A DNA stretch of 43,268 nucleotides from Defluviicoccus sp. bin129 (GCA_002239065.1 MPNO01000041.1:1-43268), one strand, 5' to 3'; positions 1-8,289 are shown, counted from the stretch's first letter. Program-made: numbers and translations. Notes: generated by a model not told the origin, from the letters alone.

Positions 1-2
1 CC

Positions 3-77
3 GTCATCGCCGCCACGGCGATCGTCGGCACCGCGGAACCGGCCTATGCCTGCTTCCTGGGCATCCCCTGCTGGTAG
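3..77 (+). CDS. C-terminal end of a small, probably exported protein (partial)
   Basis: An open frame enters from the left edge and ends at TAG at 75-77. Its 24 visible residues are small and hydrophobic, contain an AYA-C stretch resembling a signal-peptidase site, and end in CFLGIPCW with two cysteines. This could be the tail of a very short secreted peptide. The start lies outside the window and there is no family match I recognise, so the coding status is tentative. Confidence 0.3.
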   Translation, partial: VIAATAIVGTAEPAYACFLGIPCW

Positions 78-149
78 GCCTCGCCGCCAACCCCTCCACG
101 GCTCCCCGGCACCCCCCCCCCGGCGCCTCGCCGGCGATCCGCATGGTCG

Positions 150-548
150 TCAGCCGATCGAGATGTCGTAGAGCACCAGCCCCCAGACCGCCGCGCAGCC
201 GACCAGGCTCACCAACACCGCGGCGCTGCCCATGTCCTTGGCCTGCCTGGCGAGCGCGTGGTCGTCCAGGGAGATGCGGTCGACCGCAGCCTCGATCGCG
301 GAGTTGAGCAGCTCGACGACGAGCACCAGCAGCACCGGGCCGATCAGCAGCGCGCGCTGCACCGGGCTCGCCGGCAGGACCGCCGCGACCGGGATCAGAA
401 CGGCGGCCAGCGCGACCTCCTGGCGGAAGGCGGATTCGTTGCGGAACGCGGCTCCGAGCCCGGCGAAGGAGCAGAGCAGCGCGCGCCGGATCCGCGCGAA
501 CCCCGCCTTGCTCTTGCGTGGGCCGGTCCGATCCTCCGGAGACGTCAT
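150..548 (-). CDS. dgkA: Diacylglycerol kinase (prokaryotic, integral membrane)
   Basis: This 132-residue protein matches the small trimeric membrane diacylglycerol kinase, which phosphorylates diacylglycerol to phosphatidic acid for phospholipid recycling. Family motifs are visible: ESAFRQE near residues 38-44, VELLNSAIEAAVDRI near 78-92 and KDMGSAA near 104-110. Three hydrophobic spans lie at about 47-60, 66-83 and 107-127. The frame stays open upstream to 749, but the ATG at 546-548 is preceded by a good GGGAGG ribosome-binding site and gives the normal family length. It ends convergently with the short reading frame at the left edge. It is a housekeeping gene unrelated to the catabolic clusters. 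Confidence 0.93.
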   Translation of the reverse strand: MTSPEDRTGPRKSKAGFARIRRALLCSFAGLGAAFRNESAFRQEVALAAVLIPVAAVLPASPVQRALLIGPVLLVLVVELLNSAIEAAVDRISLDDHALARQAKDMGSAAVLVSLVGCAAVWGLVLYDISIG

Positions 549-796
549 CGCGAACCTCCCGTGTTCCCTTGCGGCGCGGGCCGTGGAGCCGGTCCGCTTT
601 GATTGGAAGCGCCGACGCGACCCGGGCCATCCTAGGATACGCCCCCTTCGGGGCTGCTCAGGACGAGGAGAGGGCGGGGCGCGGCCCGAAACCCTCCACC
701 TCATCCCGAGTAAGCGCGCAAGCGCCGTATCGAGGGACCCGCGGTGCATCGTTCCCCGTCATGTCCACCGGGGCGCAGGCGGTCGATATCCGACCC

Positions 797-819
797 TATA
801 TGGACTATATTGAACCATA
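797..819 (+). promoter_or_regulatory. Possible promoter/operator of the toxin-antitoxin operon
   Basis: Just upstream of the antitoxin start is a locally AT-rich stretch with an inverted repeat, TATGG (799-803) and CCATA (815-819), with a TATATT-like -10 between the arms. Toxin-antitoxin operons are commonly autorepressed at such palindromes. The assignment rests on position and symmetry only. Confidence 0.35.
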
Positions 820-839
820 GACCTGCGCAGAGAGCACCC

Positions 840-1124
840 ATGCCCGACCCACTCCCGAATCCCCGCCGCATCTGGACCGTCGCCGAGGCCAAGGCACGGT
901 TGTCCGAAGTGTTGCGCCTCTCCGAGGAGGAGGGGCCGCAGCGCATCGGCAGACGGCGGTCCTACGTGGTGGTTCCCGCCGCCGAGTGGGAGGCGAAGGC
1001 GCACCCCCGCCCGCCGCTCGGCCAGTGGCTGGTCGACAACCTGCCGCGCGGCGCGAACCTCGATCCTCCGCGCGAGCGTGGCTCGGCGAGAGCGATCCCC
1101 TTCGCCACCGCCGACGAGGAATGA
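840..1124 (+). CDS. Antitoxin, Phd/YefM-like
   Basis: A 94-residue protein starting at ATG 840. Its N-terminal part (IWTVAEAKARLSEVLRLSEEEG, given here as positions 11-32) has the Phd/YefM pattern in which a short strand and an A-K-x-x-L-S-E helix form the DNA-binding dimer. A variable C-terminal tail rich in Pro and Arg follows and would wrap the toxin. Its stop overlaps the start of the PIN-domain gene by four bases (ATGA), the usual coupling in type II toxin-antitoxin operons. By family knowledge it neutralises the downstream RNase and represses the operon. The subfamily is not certain. Confidence 0.82.
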   Translation: MPDPLPNPRRIWTVAEAKARLSEVLRLSEEEGPQRIGRRRSYVVVPAAEWEAKAHPRPPLGQWLVDNLPRGANLDPPRERGSARAIPFATADEE

Positions 1125-1540
1125 GGGGCTTCCTGGTCGACACCAACGTGGTGTCGGAGCCGATGCGGGACGCGCCGGACCCCCGGGTGGTCGCGTTCCT
1201 TTCTCGGCATGACGAACTGTGGCTGTCGGCGATCGTTCTGCACGAGATTGCGTTCGGCCTCGCCCTGCTCCCGCCCGGCCGCCGGCGCGAGGCCATCGAG
1301 GCCGCGTTGACCGCCTTCGTGGCGCTCTATGAGGATCGCATCCTGCCGCTCGGCCGCACCGAAGCCTCGCACGCCGCCGCCATGCGCGCGCGGGCAAGGC
1401 GCTCGGGACGTGTTCTCGACCTCGGGGACGCGCTCATCGCCGGAACGGCGGCCGCCCACGACCTCGCCGTCGCGACACGCAATGTCCGCGATTTCCAGGG
1501 CCTGGGCGTGGACGTGGTGGATCCGTGGGTGGTGATGTGA
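1121..1540 (+). CDS. vapC: PIN-domain toxin (VapC-type ribonuclease)
   Basis: A 139-residue PIN-domain protein. The acidic catalytic set is visible: D7 in VDTNVVSE, E42 in LHEIAFG, D103 in LGDALIAG and D124 in RNVRDF. These bind Mg2+/Mn2+ in VapC endoribonucleases, which cleave tRNA or rRNA. The start ATG overlaps the antitoxin stop by four bases. The length is normal and all catalytic residues are present, so the toxin looks functional. The pairing of a PIN toxin with a Phd/YefM-type antitoxin is common. The RNA target cannot be inferred. Confidence 0.9.
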   Translation: MRGFLVDTNVVSEPMRDAPDPRVVAFLSRHDELWLSAIVLHEIAFGLALLPPGRRREAIEAALTAFVALYEDRILPLGRTEASHAAAMRARARRSGRVLDLGDALIAGTAAAHDLAVATRNVRDFQGLGVDVVDPWVVM

Positions 1541-1735
1541 GGCGGTGGGCGCGCGGTCGAGGCGAAGCAGCAAGGATTGGCCCTGCCACGGTCGCCCGGG
1601 CCGGGATGCTGGTCTCCGTCGGCGCCCTCGGCTCCGCCCCGCGCCGCGTCAACAGGCGTGCAGCCGGGCCGCTTCCGGACGGTACGAGCGCCGGTCTTCA
1701 CATCGAACCATCGGATCGGGACGACCGTGAGCGCG

Positions 1736-3076
1736 TTACAGGAGCAAGCGGGTAAGGACCGTTGCCACTCTCGGCTCCGCCAGCAGGATCAGGACCACCA
1801 CCAGCAGAATGATCCAGAACGGCGTTGCGCCGCGGAACACCGCGCCAAGCGTCGCCTCTTCGCTTCCGGCCACCGACTTTACCGCATAGACCAGGAGTCC
1901 GAACGGCGGCGTGAGCAGGCCTGCCTCGATCGTGAGAATGCCGATGATCGCGAAGGCCAGCGGATCGAGGCCGAGCGACAGCGCGATGGGCGCGAAGATC
2001 GGCACGGTCAGGATGATGATGGAAATGGAATCGATGATCATCCCGAGCAGCATCCATATGGCGATCATGACGGCAATCACGCCCCAGGTTCCGAGGCCGG
2101 ATTCGACGAGAATGCCCTGGATGGAATTACCCAGCCCGCTCATCGCCAGCGTGCGCGCGTAGAGCTGCGCCGCGAACAGGATCACCATGATGGGCGCGGC
2201 CGACTTGCCCACCGCGAGGATGCCGTCGAAGATCTCGCGCAGTCCGAGTCCGCGCAACACGCCAATGGCGAGCGCGAGCAGCGCGCCGATGCCGGCGCCT
2301 TCGGTCGGGGTGAAGATGCCCGCCCAAATTCCGCCCAGCGACCCGATCACGATCACCAGCAGCCCGAGCATCGCTCCCCAGGCGCTCCCTCCCTGCTCTT
2401 CGGGCGCCGGCCCGGCCCCTGCGGCGGATGTCGCCGATGCCGTGGCGCCGCCCTCGCCGACGGCCGACGGCCGCAGGATCGAAACCGCGACGATGTAGAG
2501 GATCATCAGACCGGCCAACACGATTCCGGGCAGTACGCCGGCGAGGAATATCGCGCCGATCGACTGTTCGGTGAGAATTCCCCACACGATCATCAGCAGG
2601 CTGGGCGGAATCAGCATTCCCAAGCATGCGCTCCCCGAAATCAGACCGAGCGAAAACGAGGTGTCGTAGCCGTATCGGCGCATCTGGGGATAGGCGATGC
2701 TGGTAAAGGCCGTCGCCGAGGCGAGGCTGGTCCCCGTGACGAAGGCGAACACGACGTTGCCGGTTACCGTCGCATGTGCGAGGCGTCCGGGTACGCGTGT
2801 CAGCCCCCGGTTGATCGCCCGGAAAATGTCCGCCGCGATACCGGATCGCGAAATGAACTCGCCCATCAGCATGAACAAGGGCACCACGGCGAACACGTAG
2901 TCCCGCAGAGCCTCGTAGGCGGTGCTGTTGAGGAAGAAGAACGTTATCTGCAGATCGCCGGTCGCCAGCGCCAGCCCGATCAGGCTGACGATGCCGAGGC
3001 TTACCGCGACGTGGACGCCGGAGAACACCAGCGCCAGCAGAACGCCCACCAGAAGAATCGATTCGAGCGTTCCCAT
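1736..3076 (-). CDS. TRAP transporter large permease subunit (DctM-like)
   Basis: A 446-residue, very hydrophobic protein of the DctM family, the Na+-coupled translocating subunit of TRAP transporters. Family features include LIPPS near the middle (after GSACLGM) and GLLTPPFGLLVY near the C-terminus, with about a dozen membrane spans. A hydrophilic Ala/Gly/Glu-rich loop lies at roughly residues 238-262. The frame is open further upstream, but the ATG at 3074-3076 gives the canonical MGTLESILL N-terminus and sits 13 bp after the DctQ stop. It is the last gene of the minus-strand operon. Its probable binding-protein partner is the divergent gene at 6291. Confidence 0.93.
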   Translation of the reverse strand: MGTLESILLVGVLLALVFSGVHVAVSLGIVSLIGLALATGDLQITFFFLNSTAYEALRDYVFAVVPLFMLMGEFISRSGIAADIFRAINRGLTRVPGRLAHATVTGNVVFAFVTGTSLASATAFTSIAYPQMRRYGYDTSFSLGLISGSACLGMLIPPSLLMIVWGILTEQSIGAIFLAGVLPGIVLAGLMILYIVAVSILRPSAVGEGGATASATSAAGAGPAPEEQGGSAWGAMLGLLVIVIGSLGGIWAGIFTPTEGAGIGALLALAIGVLRGLGLREIFDGILAVGKSAAPIMVILFAAQLYARTLAMSGLGNSIQGILVESGLGTWGVIAVMIAIWMLLGMIIDSISIIILTVPIFAPIALSLGLDPLAFAIIGILTIEAGLLTPPFGLLVYAVKSVAGSEEATLGAVFRGATPFWIILLVVVLILLAEPRVATVLTRLLL

Positions 3077-3089
3077 GCGAGCGTACCTG

Positions 3090-3602
3090 CTAGGCCTCAG
3101 CCGAACCGCGGCCGGCGTCGGGTCGGAGGACAATTTCCAGACCGCGCAGAACGTAAAGGGCCGCGGCGACCGCGCAGCCCAGCAGGATGGCCAGTCGCGT
3201 CGGCCATGTGGGCACCCTGACCCCGAGCCCGCGATCCTCGACCTCGCCCGTCTGCCAGGCGGTTGCGGTCGGCTCCAGAGCGCCGTAGGCGATCGAGGCA
3301 AAGAACACCAGGCCGAGGACACAGCCGAAGACGAGCAGGCCGACACGCAGGCGATGGGGGGCTGCGGAGAGCAGGAAATCCATGCGCAGCATGCTGTCGA
3401 TCCGCACGCAATACGGTAATTGCAGGAACACGATCGCGACGATCATGTTGCGGGCGTATTCGGGGGCGCCGTAGAAAACGATCCCGGTGTTCCGGGCGAT
3501 GATGTCTGCCAGCACCAGCAGGGCGATGGAAAACGCGAACAATGCGCCCATCACCATCAGGGCGGTCGTGAGCCGGTCCGCCAATTGCGAGACTAGCCGC
3601 AC
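3090..3602 (-). CDS. TRAP transporter small permease subunit (DctQ-like)
   Basis: A 170-residue protein with four hydrophobic spans (about 12-34, 48-64, 86-107 and 133-151), the architecture of DctQ small subunits that pair with DctM. It uses a GTG start (3600-3602), without a strong ribosome-binding site, so the true start could be slightly internal. The short spacing to DctM indicates cotranscription. It lies downstream of the TetR gene in the same direction, so the repressor and permease genes probably share one transcript. Confidence 0.88.
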   Translation of the reverse strand: MRLVSQLADRLTTALMVMGALFAFSIALLVLADIIARNTGIVFYGAPEYARNMIVAIVFLQLPYCVRIDSMLRMDFLLSAAPHRLRVGLLVFGCVLGLVFFASIAYGALEPTATAWQTGEVEDRGLGVRVPTWPTRLAILLGCAVAAALYVLRGLEIVLRPDAGRGSAEA

Positions 3603-3690
3603 CGGTCTACCCGCTGGCCGGATGACGGCTCATATCCGCAAACCGGCAGCCCGGCTTTCCGGAGGCGGCGGATGTCGGCCCCCTTGCGCT

Positions 3691-4383
3691 TCAACCGGGT
3701 TCGGCCGACGGCGCGGCGTCGCCCTGCTGCCCGAGCAGCGCCGGCAGGGCGGCGAGAAAGATATCGACACTGGTTTCTATTTCCCGGAACCAGGTGGCGG
3801 CGTCAGACGTCCCATAGACATGATGGCGAATCCCTCCCAGCACGATCGCGCCGTGCAGCATCCATGCGGCATCCCTCAACGCGTTTCCTTCATGCGGCCG
3901 TTGCAGGTTCATCCCGTGCACCGACATCGAAGCGACGGAATCCAGGATGCGCTGCATGACCGAATCGGTGTAGGGGGCGGCGAAGGGGTTGTCGGCCAGC
4001 GCCGAATACAGAGCCAGGCGGAGCCACCTGCGCGTCAGGACCTTCTCGGCATATCGCTGGTAGAAGACGATCAGGCGGCTGCGCACGGTTCCTCCGCCGA
4101 CAGCCAGCTCGTTCAGCCAGGCCTCGTCGAACGTGGTGGCAAAGCGATCCGTGTAGACCGCCTCGACCAGCGCCGCCTTGTTGGGAAAATAGCGGTACAG
4201 CAGGCGTTGGGAGACGCCGCAGGCCGATGCGAGATGACGGGTCTGCCCGGTCAGCCCGTACTCGGAGAAGAAGTTATAGGCGCGTTCGAGGATCTGCGCG
4301 CGACGCTGCTCCGGGGGCAGGCGGCGCGTTACCGTGCGCTTCTTCGGCTTGATGCCGCGCAGCTTGTCCGATCTCGCCTTCAT
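3691..4383 (-). CDS. TetR-family transcriptional regulator
   Basis: A 230-residue regulator. A basic N-terminus is followed by the TetR helix-turn-helix at about residues 30-76, including GVSQRLLYRYFPNKAALVEAVY (positions 56-77). The remaining residues form the variable helical ligand-binding domain. Its ATG overlaps the stop of the isomerase gene (ATGA at 4380-4383), so it is translationally coupled inside the catabolic/transport operon. The likely role is ligand-responsive repression of this operon and of the divergent TRAP binding-protein gene. Two related palindromes between the divergent genes are candidate operators. The ligand is unknown. Confidence 0.9.
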   Translation of the reverse strand: MKARSDKLRGIKPKKRTVTRRLPPEQRRAQILERAYNFFSEYGLTGQTRHLASACGVSQRLLYRYFPNKAALVEAVYTDRFATTFDEAWLNELAVGGGTVRSRLIVFYQRYAEKVLTRRWLRLALYSALADNPFAAPYTDSVMQRILDSVASMSVHGMNLQRPHEGNALRDAAWMLHGAIVLGGIRHHVYGTSDAATWFREIETSVDIFLAALPALLGQQGDAAPSAEPG

Positions 4384-5261
4384 GCGCCTTCGAATTGTCT
4401 AAACCACGTATCGAGCGCCTCAATTTCCGACCCTTCGAATTCTTTCGCCGGTCGCGTCGCCCGGGACGGCCGTCCTTCGATCGAGAAACCGTACCGGTTC
4501 ATCCAGGCCAGGCTCGACCAGGTGTCCTTCGAAGGATAGTACTCCAGGCCGATCCATCCCCGGTAGCCGTTGCGATCCGCGTGTTCGATGAGATGGTGAA
4601 GGTCTACCTCGCCGACGCCGGGCTCGTGACGCTCCGGCGCGTTTCCGACCTGAATATGTCCGATCATCGGAAGGTGGGCGTCCATCAGCGTGGTCAGCGG
4701 ACCCGTCTCCTCCCAGCGCAGATGATAGGTATCGAACACCAGCTTCACGTTGTCGCGGTTGAGCGCGCTGGCGACCTCCGCCGCTTCCCCGATAGTTTGA
4801 ATCACATAGTTCGGAAAGCGGGCATTGCAGACACCCTCGATGACGAACAACACCGGATGTCCCTTCGCCTGGGTCGAGATGTAGTCGAGGTTCTCGATAT
4901 AGCATTCGATGCAGCGTTGCCGCTCGACGCCATCGGGCAGCCTGCCCGAGCTGACATTGAGGGAATGAAAGTTCGCCTCGAACACATAGTCCAGCGCCAC
5001 ATCGGCGGTGCGCCGGAACTCGTCGCCGCGCCCCGGTTGAGCGGCCAGCCCGTAATCGCCTTTCGCCCAGTTCGCCGGAACCACCGCGTATATGAAGCGC
5101 AGGCCGTTGTCGTCGAGCAGCTGCTTGAGCTCCCGCTTCGGGATCACGTAGGGAAAGTGCCATTCGACCGCCGTCGCGCCGATCTCGGCCGCCGCGGCGA
5201 AGCGCTCCCGAGCCGGCAGCTCGAGGAACTGGTGATACAGGTTTGGCGAGAATTGCGGCAT
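4380..5261 (-). CDS. Hydroxypyruvate isomerase-like sugar/2-oxo-acid isomerase (TIM barrel)
   Basis: This 293-residue protein belongs to the Hyi/OtnI branch of the xylose-isomerase-like TIM barrels. It aligns along its length with Hyi proteins: VIEGVCNARFPNYVIQT (about 140-156), LVFDTYHL (174-181), GHIQVGNAPERHEPGVGEVD (201-220) and GWIGLEYYP (235-243). The two glutamates expected to act as acid/base, E142 and E240, fall at the positions known for this family. The ATG at 5259-5261 gives the correct N-terminus and lies 11 bp after the hydrolase stop. The likely reaction is aldose-ketose isomerisation of a small 2-oxo or hydroxy acid. The exact substrate is not shown. Confidence 0.85.
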   Translation of the reverse strand: MPQFSPNLYHQFLELPARERFAAAAEIGATAVEWHFPYVIPKRELKQLLDDNGLRFIYAVVPANWAKGDYGLAAQPGRGDEFRRTADVALDYVFEANFHSLNVSSGRLPDGVERQRCIECYIENLDYISTQAKGHPVLFVIEGVCNARFPNYVIQTIGEAAEVASALNRDNVKLVFDTYHLRWEETGPLTTLMDAHLPMIGHIQVGNAPERHEPGVGEVDLHHLIEHADRNGYRGWIGLEYYPSKDTWSSLAWMNRYGFSIEGRPSRATRPAKEFEGSEIEALDTWFRQFEGA

Positions 5262-5272
5262 TCCGGCGTCCC

Positions 5273-6094
5273 TCAAGCTGTCGGCGTATGGGTTTCGAGC
5301 CAGGCGTCGATGCGCGCCATGAAGCGCTCCGGCTCTTCCATCAGGAAGAAGTGGCTGCTGTCCTCGAACACCTCGGTGTCGCAATCGGGCAGGCGCTCCG
5401 CCATCGACCGCAGGGCGTTGGTCCCGCACAAGCGGTCATGGCCCCCCGCCATCAGCAGCACGGGACAGTCCAGCTCGTGCAGCCGGTCAAGCGTGTCGTG
5501 CGCCAGGCAGGCATGATTTTGCCGGACGTAGCAGGCCTGCAGGCGCTGCTCCCCGCCGATCAGCGTTTCGATCCCCTGGATGCGGTCGGGGTTTTCGATG
5601 AAGAAGCGTTGCGAGACGAAATTCGGTACCGAATGCGCCGCGTGAGCCGGCCAGGATCCGGTCCACTCCAGCACCTCGCGCATGTTGGTCAGGAGGCGGG
5701 CGGCGAGGGGGTCGAGCTTGCCGGCGGACGCCAGCATGACCAGGCTGCAAACCCGCTCGGGCGCATCGAGGGCGATATGCTGGGCGAGAAATCCGCCCAT
5801 CGAGCGGCCGATCAGGTGGCATTTCTCGATGCCCGCGTGGTCCAGCACGGCGAGAAGGTCCAGGGCGAGTTCGCGGATCGTGACCGGTTCGTCGACCTGG
5901 GTGCTGCGACCGGCGCCGCGCGTGTCGGTGGCGAGCACGCGGTGTCTGCCGCGCCACGCCTCGATCTGCGGATTCCAGGCCGTATGGTCGCCGGCGAGGC
6001 CGTGAATCAGCAGGATCGGGAAACCCTCTCCCTCGTCGATGTAGTGGATTTCGCAATCGCCGACGGGCGCCACCCGCATCCGCCACTCGCTCAT
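5273..6094 (-). CDS. Alpha/beta-hydrolase (serine type)
   Basis: A 273-residue alpha/beta-hydrolase. The nucleophile elbow is GRSMGG with S98, the oxyanion segment is HGLAGDHTAW near 31-40, and the probable acid and base are D220 (GGHDR) and H248 (SSHFF). It belongs to the broad group containing 3-oxoadipate enol-lactonases, ring-cleavage-product hydrolases and N-formylmaleamate deformylases. It is the first gene of the minus-strand operon, followed after 11 bp by the isomerase, and is divergent from a TRAP binding protein. A role in hydrolysing a lactone, ester or amide of the imported acid is an inference; the substrate is open. Confidence 0.87.
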   Translation of the reverse strand: MSEWRMRVAPVGDCEIHYIDEGEGFPILLIHGLAGDHTAWNPQIEAWRGRHRVLATDTRGAGRSTQVDEPVTIRELALDLLAVLDHAGIEKCHLIGRSMGGFLAQHIALDAPERVCSLVMLASAGKLDPLAARLLTNMREVLEWTGSWPAHAAHSVPNFVSQRFFIENPDRIQGIETLIGGEQRLQACYVRQNHACLAHDTLDRLHELDCPVLLMAGGHDRLCGTNALRSMAERLPDCDTEVFEDSSHFFLMEEPERFMARIDAWLETHTPTA

Positions 6095-6113
6095 TGCCAG
6101 CCCCTCTGTAAGT

Positions 6114-6125
6114 TTTCACTTGACG
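6114..6125. promoter_or_regulatory. Operator-like site 1 for the TetR regulator
   Basis: TTTCACTTGACG lies 20 bp upstream of the hydrolase start. It matches 10 of 12 positions of the reverse complement of site 2 (6225-6236), sharing the TGACG half-site. Its place before the operon that contains the TetR gene suggests autoregulation. This is a pattern-based inference. Confidence 0.45.
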
Positions 6126-6160
6126 ATTTAACATGACTTTCATAGCGTCCGATACAATGC

Positions 6161-6206
6161 AAGCCTAAAGGACAGGTGGCGGCAAGCCTAAAGGACAGGT
6201 GGCGGA
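6161..6206. repeat. Tandem duplication of a 23-bp unit
   Basis: Two head-to-tail 23-bp copies, 6161-6183 and 6184-6206, identical except for the last base, begin AAGCCTAAAGGACAGGTGGC. They lie between the two operator-like palindromes in the divergent promoter region, so the duplication changes operator spacing by 23 bp (about two helical turns). Confidence 0.85.
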
Positions 6207-6224
6207 TCGTGCGTCGGTTTTGTT

Positions 6225-6236
6225 CGTCAAGTGACG
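6225..6236. promoter_or_regulatory. Operator-like palindrome site 2 for the TetR regulator
   Basis: CGTCAAGTGACG is a palindrome with perfect 5-bp arms (CGTCA/TGACG) around a 2-bp centre, 54 bp before the DctP start. Together with site 1 it forms a 10-bp inverted pair (6117-6126 and 6224-6233). It is a plausible binding site for the divergently controlled TetR protein. Confidence 0.5.
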
Positions 6237-6290
6237 ATTTTTGGGCACGCCTGGCCTCCAACCTGTTTGTGCACATCCAGGGGGACAATC

Positions 6291-7379
6291 ATGAGAATTT
6301 CCGCATTGCTGCGTGTTTCGACCGCCTTCGCCGGCGCGGTGGCGCTGGGTGTCGTCGCGCTTTCGGGACCCGGAAACGCCGAGACCTATCGTTTCAAGAT
6401 CGCCTCGGGCCACAACGAAAACTGGCACTTCATCCAGCTGGGTCGCGACTTCTTCATTCCGGAGGTCAAGAAGCGGGTCGCCGAGCGGACGCCGCACAAG
6501 GTCGAATTCCTGCAGGGCTGGGCCAGTTCGATCGTGAAGGCAACCGAGGTCCTCGAGGGTACCCAGTCAGGCGTCATCGACTTCGGTCTCTTCTGCATCT
6601 GCCATGAGGGGGGCAAGCTCGCCCTGCACAACTTCCCATACTACCTGCCGTTTGGCCCCACCGATCCGAGTGTCTCGGTCAAGGCAACCCGGAAGGTCTA
6701 TGATCAGATCCCCGAAATCAACCAACAGCTGGAGGGAAAATTCGGCCAAAAGATGATTTCCCTCGTTCCCTTCGACGTCTACGACGTCATCTCGAAGTTT
6801 CCCTTCGATAAGGCGGCGCAGGTCAAGGGACACAAGATCGGGGGTGCCGGTCCGAACCTGCCGTGGATCGGACGCATGGGCGCGTCGCCGGTTTCGGTTA
6901 CCGGCCCGGAAGTCTACACGGCGCTGCAGACCGGGCTGTTCGATGCCTTGATCGCCTTTGTGTCGATCATGGACGCGCTGAAACTGTATCCGGTCGCGCC
7001 CTATTACGTACAAGTCGGCTTCGGGTCGATGACGATCGTCGGATTGACGATGAACCTCAACTCCTTCAACAAGCTGCCCAAGGAGATTCAGGACATTGTC
7101 GTCGAGGTCGGTCGCGAGATGGAGGTGAAGTCCGGCCCGTTCACGGCCGGCGTCTACGACAAGTACATCAATATCATCGGGGCCAAGGGAGCGACCGTGA
7201 TCAAGCTCCCCCAGGCGGAACGCCAGGCCTGGGCTCGGGCCCTGTCGACCTGGCCGTCCGAACGCGCGGCGCAGATCGAGGCGGAGTCCAAGGTGCCGAT
7301 GAAGAAGGTGCTCCGGGCCTATATCAAGGCGGCTGAAGACGAAGGTTACGTCTGGCCTGTGCGTTACGCCATCGACTAG
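6291..7379 (+). CDS. TRAP transporter substrate-binding protein (DctP-like)
   Basis: A 362-residue exported binding protein. Residues 1-30 form a signal peptide, with cleavage probable after GPGNA. The DctP fold is seen in GPEVYTALQTGLFDALIAF (about 205-223) and the long helical C-terminus. The ATG at 6291 follows an AGGGGGA ribosome-binding site. At the position where most DctP proteins carry the ligand-binding arginine (KIRV), this one reads KIGG, so the ligand may not be a simple carboxylate or may be bound differently. It is divergent from the operon encoding DctQ and DctM, its likely membrane partners. Confidence 0.88.
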   Translation: MRISALLRVSTAFAGAVALGVVALSGPGNAETYRFKIASGHNENWHFIQLGRDFFIPEVKKRVAERTPHKVEFLQGWASSIVKATEVLEGTQSGVIDFGLFCICHEGGKLALHNFPYYLPFGPTDPSVSVKATRKVYDQIPEINQQLEGKFGQKMISLVPFDVYDVISKFPFDKAAQVKGHKIGGAGPNLPWIGRMGASPVSVTGPEVYTALQTGLFDALIAFVSIMDALKLYPVAPYYVQVGFGSMTIVGLTMNLNSFNKLPKEIQDIVVEVGREMEVKSGPFTAGVYDKYINIIGAKGATVIKLPQAERQAWARALSTWPSERAAQIEAESKVPMKKVLRAYIKAAEDEGYVWPVRYAID

Positions 7380-7510
7380 CCCGGACACTGCTTGCGGGGA
7401 GCACCGCCGCGTTCCGTTCGGCGTCGAGCCTCGGGCGGTCTGCGGGAATTCGGCACGCGGGCGCGGCGGTGACGCATTGCACCGATTCCGGGACAGAGCA
7501 CGGCCCCGCG

Positions 7511-8116
7511 CTACCCGCCCTCCCCCGTCCCCGCGAACGGCACGTCGAGCCCGAGCGCCTCGATATGCCGCTCGTGGCCGCCCATCGAGCCCAGCGGCAG
7601 GATCTCGTAGTTGACGAACGTCGTGATCGGCAGCGGTTCGAGCAGCGTGCGGATCTGGTCGTTGCTTTCCACGTCGACCAGGATGGCGTAGCCCGCGATG
7701 TCCTCGACCAGGCGGTGGACCATCGCGCCGTGCTCGGCGGCGATGCGCTCCAGCATCGCCTCGGTGCCGGCGTAGTCGAGGTCGGGCGGCAGCGGCTTGG
7801 CCGGGCGGGCGAGGATCAGGAAGCGCTGCTTGCCCGCGGGCACGGGTCGGTTCTGCACCTTGCCGTTCTCCTCCAGCACGTAGATCCGGTAGGTCTCGTC
7901 GGGCCACATCGGGTTGCCTTCGAGGATCTCGCGCAGCCGGCGCCCCGAATCGGTCTCGACATAGATCGCATAGCCGCGCACGAACATGATCGGGTGGATC
8001 ACCGCCACGCCCGACATGTGGGTACCGACCCAGTGGGCGAGGCAGCCGGCATGGCGCCCCGGCGTGTGCCACGGCCCGTGCGGCCTGGGCTCCTTCGAGG
8101 TGACCAGGAACAGCAT
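7511..8116 (-). CDS. Ferredoxin-like-fold protein, muconolactone isomerase/YCII-like (duplicated)
   Basis: A 201-residue protein whose start (MLFLVTSKE) and alternating strand/helix pattern resemble muconolactone delta-isomerase and YCII-type dimeric alpha+beta barrels. There appear to be two such halves, about residues 1-95 and 100-190; the second contains EAMLERIAAEHGAMVHRLVED. The ATG at 8114-8116 is the only reasonable start. It is transcribed away from the hydrolase gene upstream, and a parS site lies between them. A role in aromatic catabolism is possible from the family and the context. No catalytic residues can be assigned with confidence. Confidence 0.6.
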   Translation of the reverse strand: MLFLVTSKEPRPHGPWHTPGRHAGCLAHWVGTHMSGVAVIHPIMFVRGYAIYVETDSGRRLREILEGNPMWPDETYRIYVLEENGKVQNRPVPAGKQRFLILARPAKPLPPDLDYAGTEAMLERIAAEHGAMVHRLVEDIAGYAILVDVESNDQIRTLLEPLPITTFVNYEILPLGSMGGHERHIEALGLDVPFAGTGEGG

Positions 8117-8272
8117 GACCCCCTCCCGCGCGTCCGCCCGACTGTCGCACGCGCCCGCCGGCGCGGCAATCCGGCGGCAGGGTCCCCCGGGGACGCCGGG
8201 CCGGATTCGGGCCGGAGCGCGGTTTCGCGAGCCCGTGTTACGGTTTCCGGCAATTCGTTAACGCGATGGATA

Positions 8273-8289
8273 GGTCAGCACTGTTGACC
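8273..8289. promoter_or_regulatory. Small inverted repeat next to parS
   Basis: GGTCA (8273-8277) and TGACC (8285-8289) form a 5-bp inverted repeat with a 7-bp gap, directly abutting the extended parS palindrome. It could be a transcription-factor site for the minus-strand gene downstream, or chance. Confidence 0.25.

Noticed and set aside
111..121. Run of ten C near the left edge as a terminator or artefact
   Set aside because: No stem with a T-run and no flanking duplication were visible; too little evidence either way.
258..820. Long plus-strand open frames across the dgkA region
   Set aside because: They are antisense shadows of a high-GC gene with clear DgkA motifs on the minus strand.
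1577..3220. A 547-codon plus-strand open frame rich in Arg, Gln and His
   Set aside because: Low-complexity composition typical of the antisense of a membrane-protein gene; the minus-strand DctM and DctQ are convincing.
6161..6206. Iterons of a replication origin
   Set aside because: Only two tandem copies exist, in a divergent catabolic promoter, without a replication-initiator gene.
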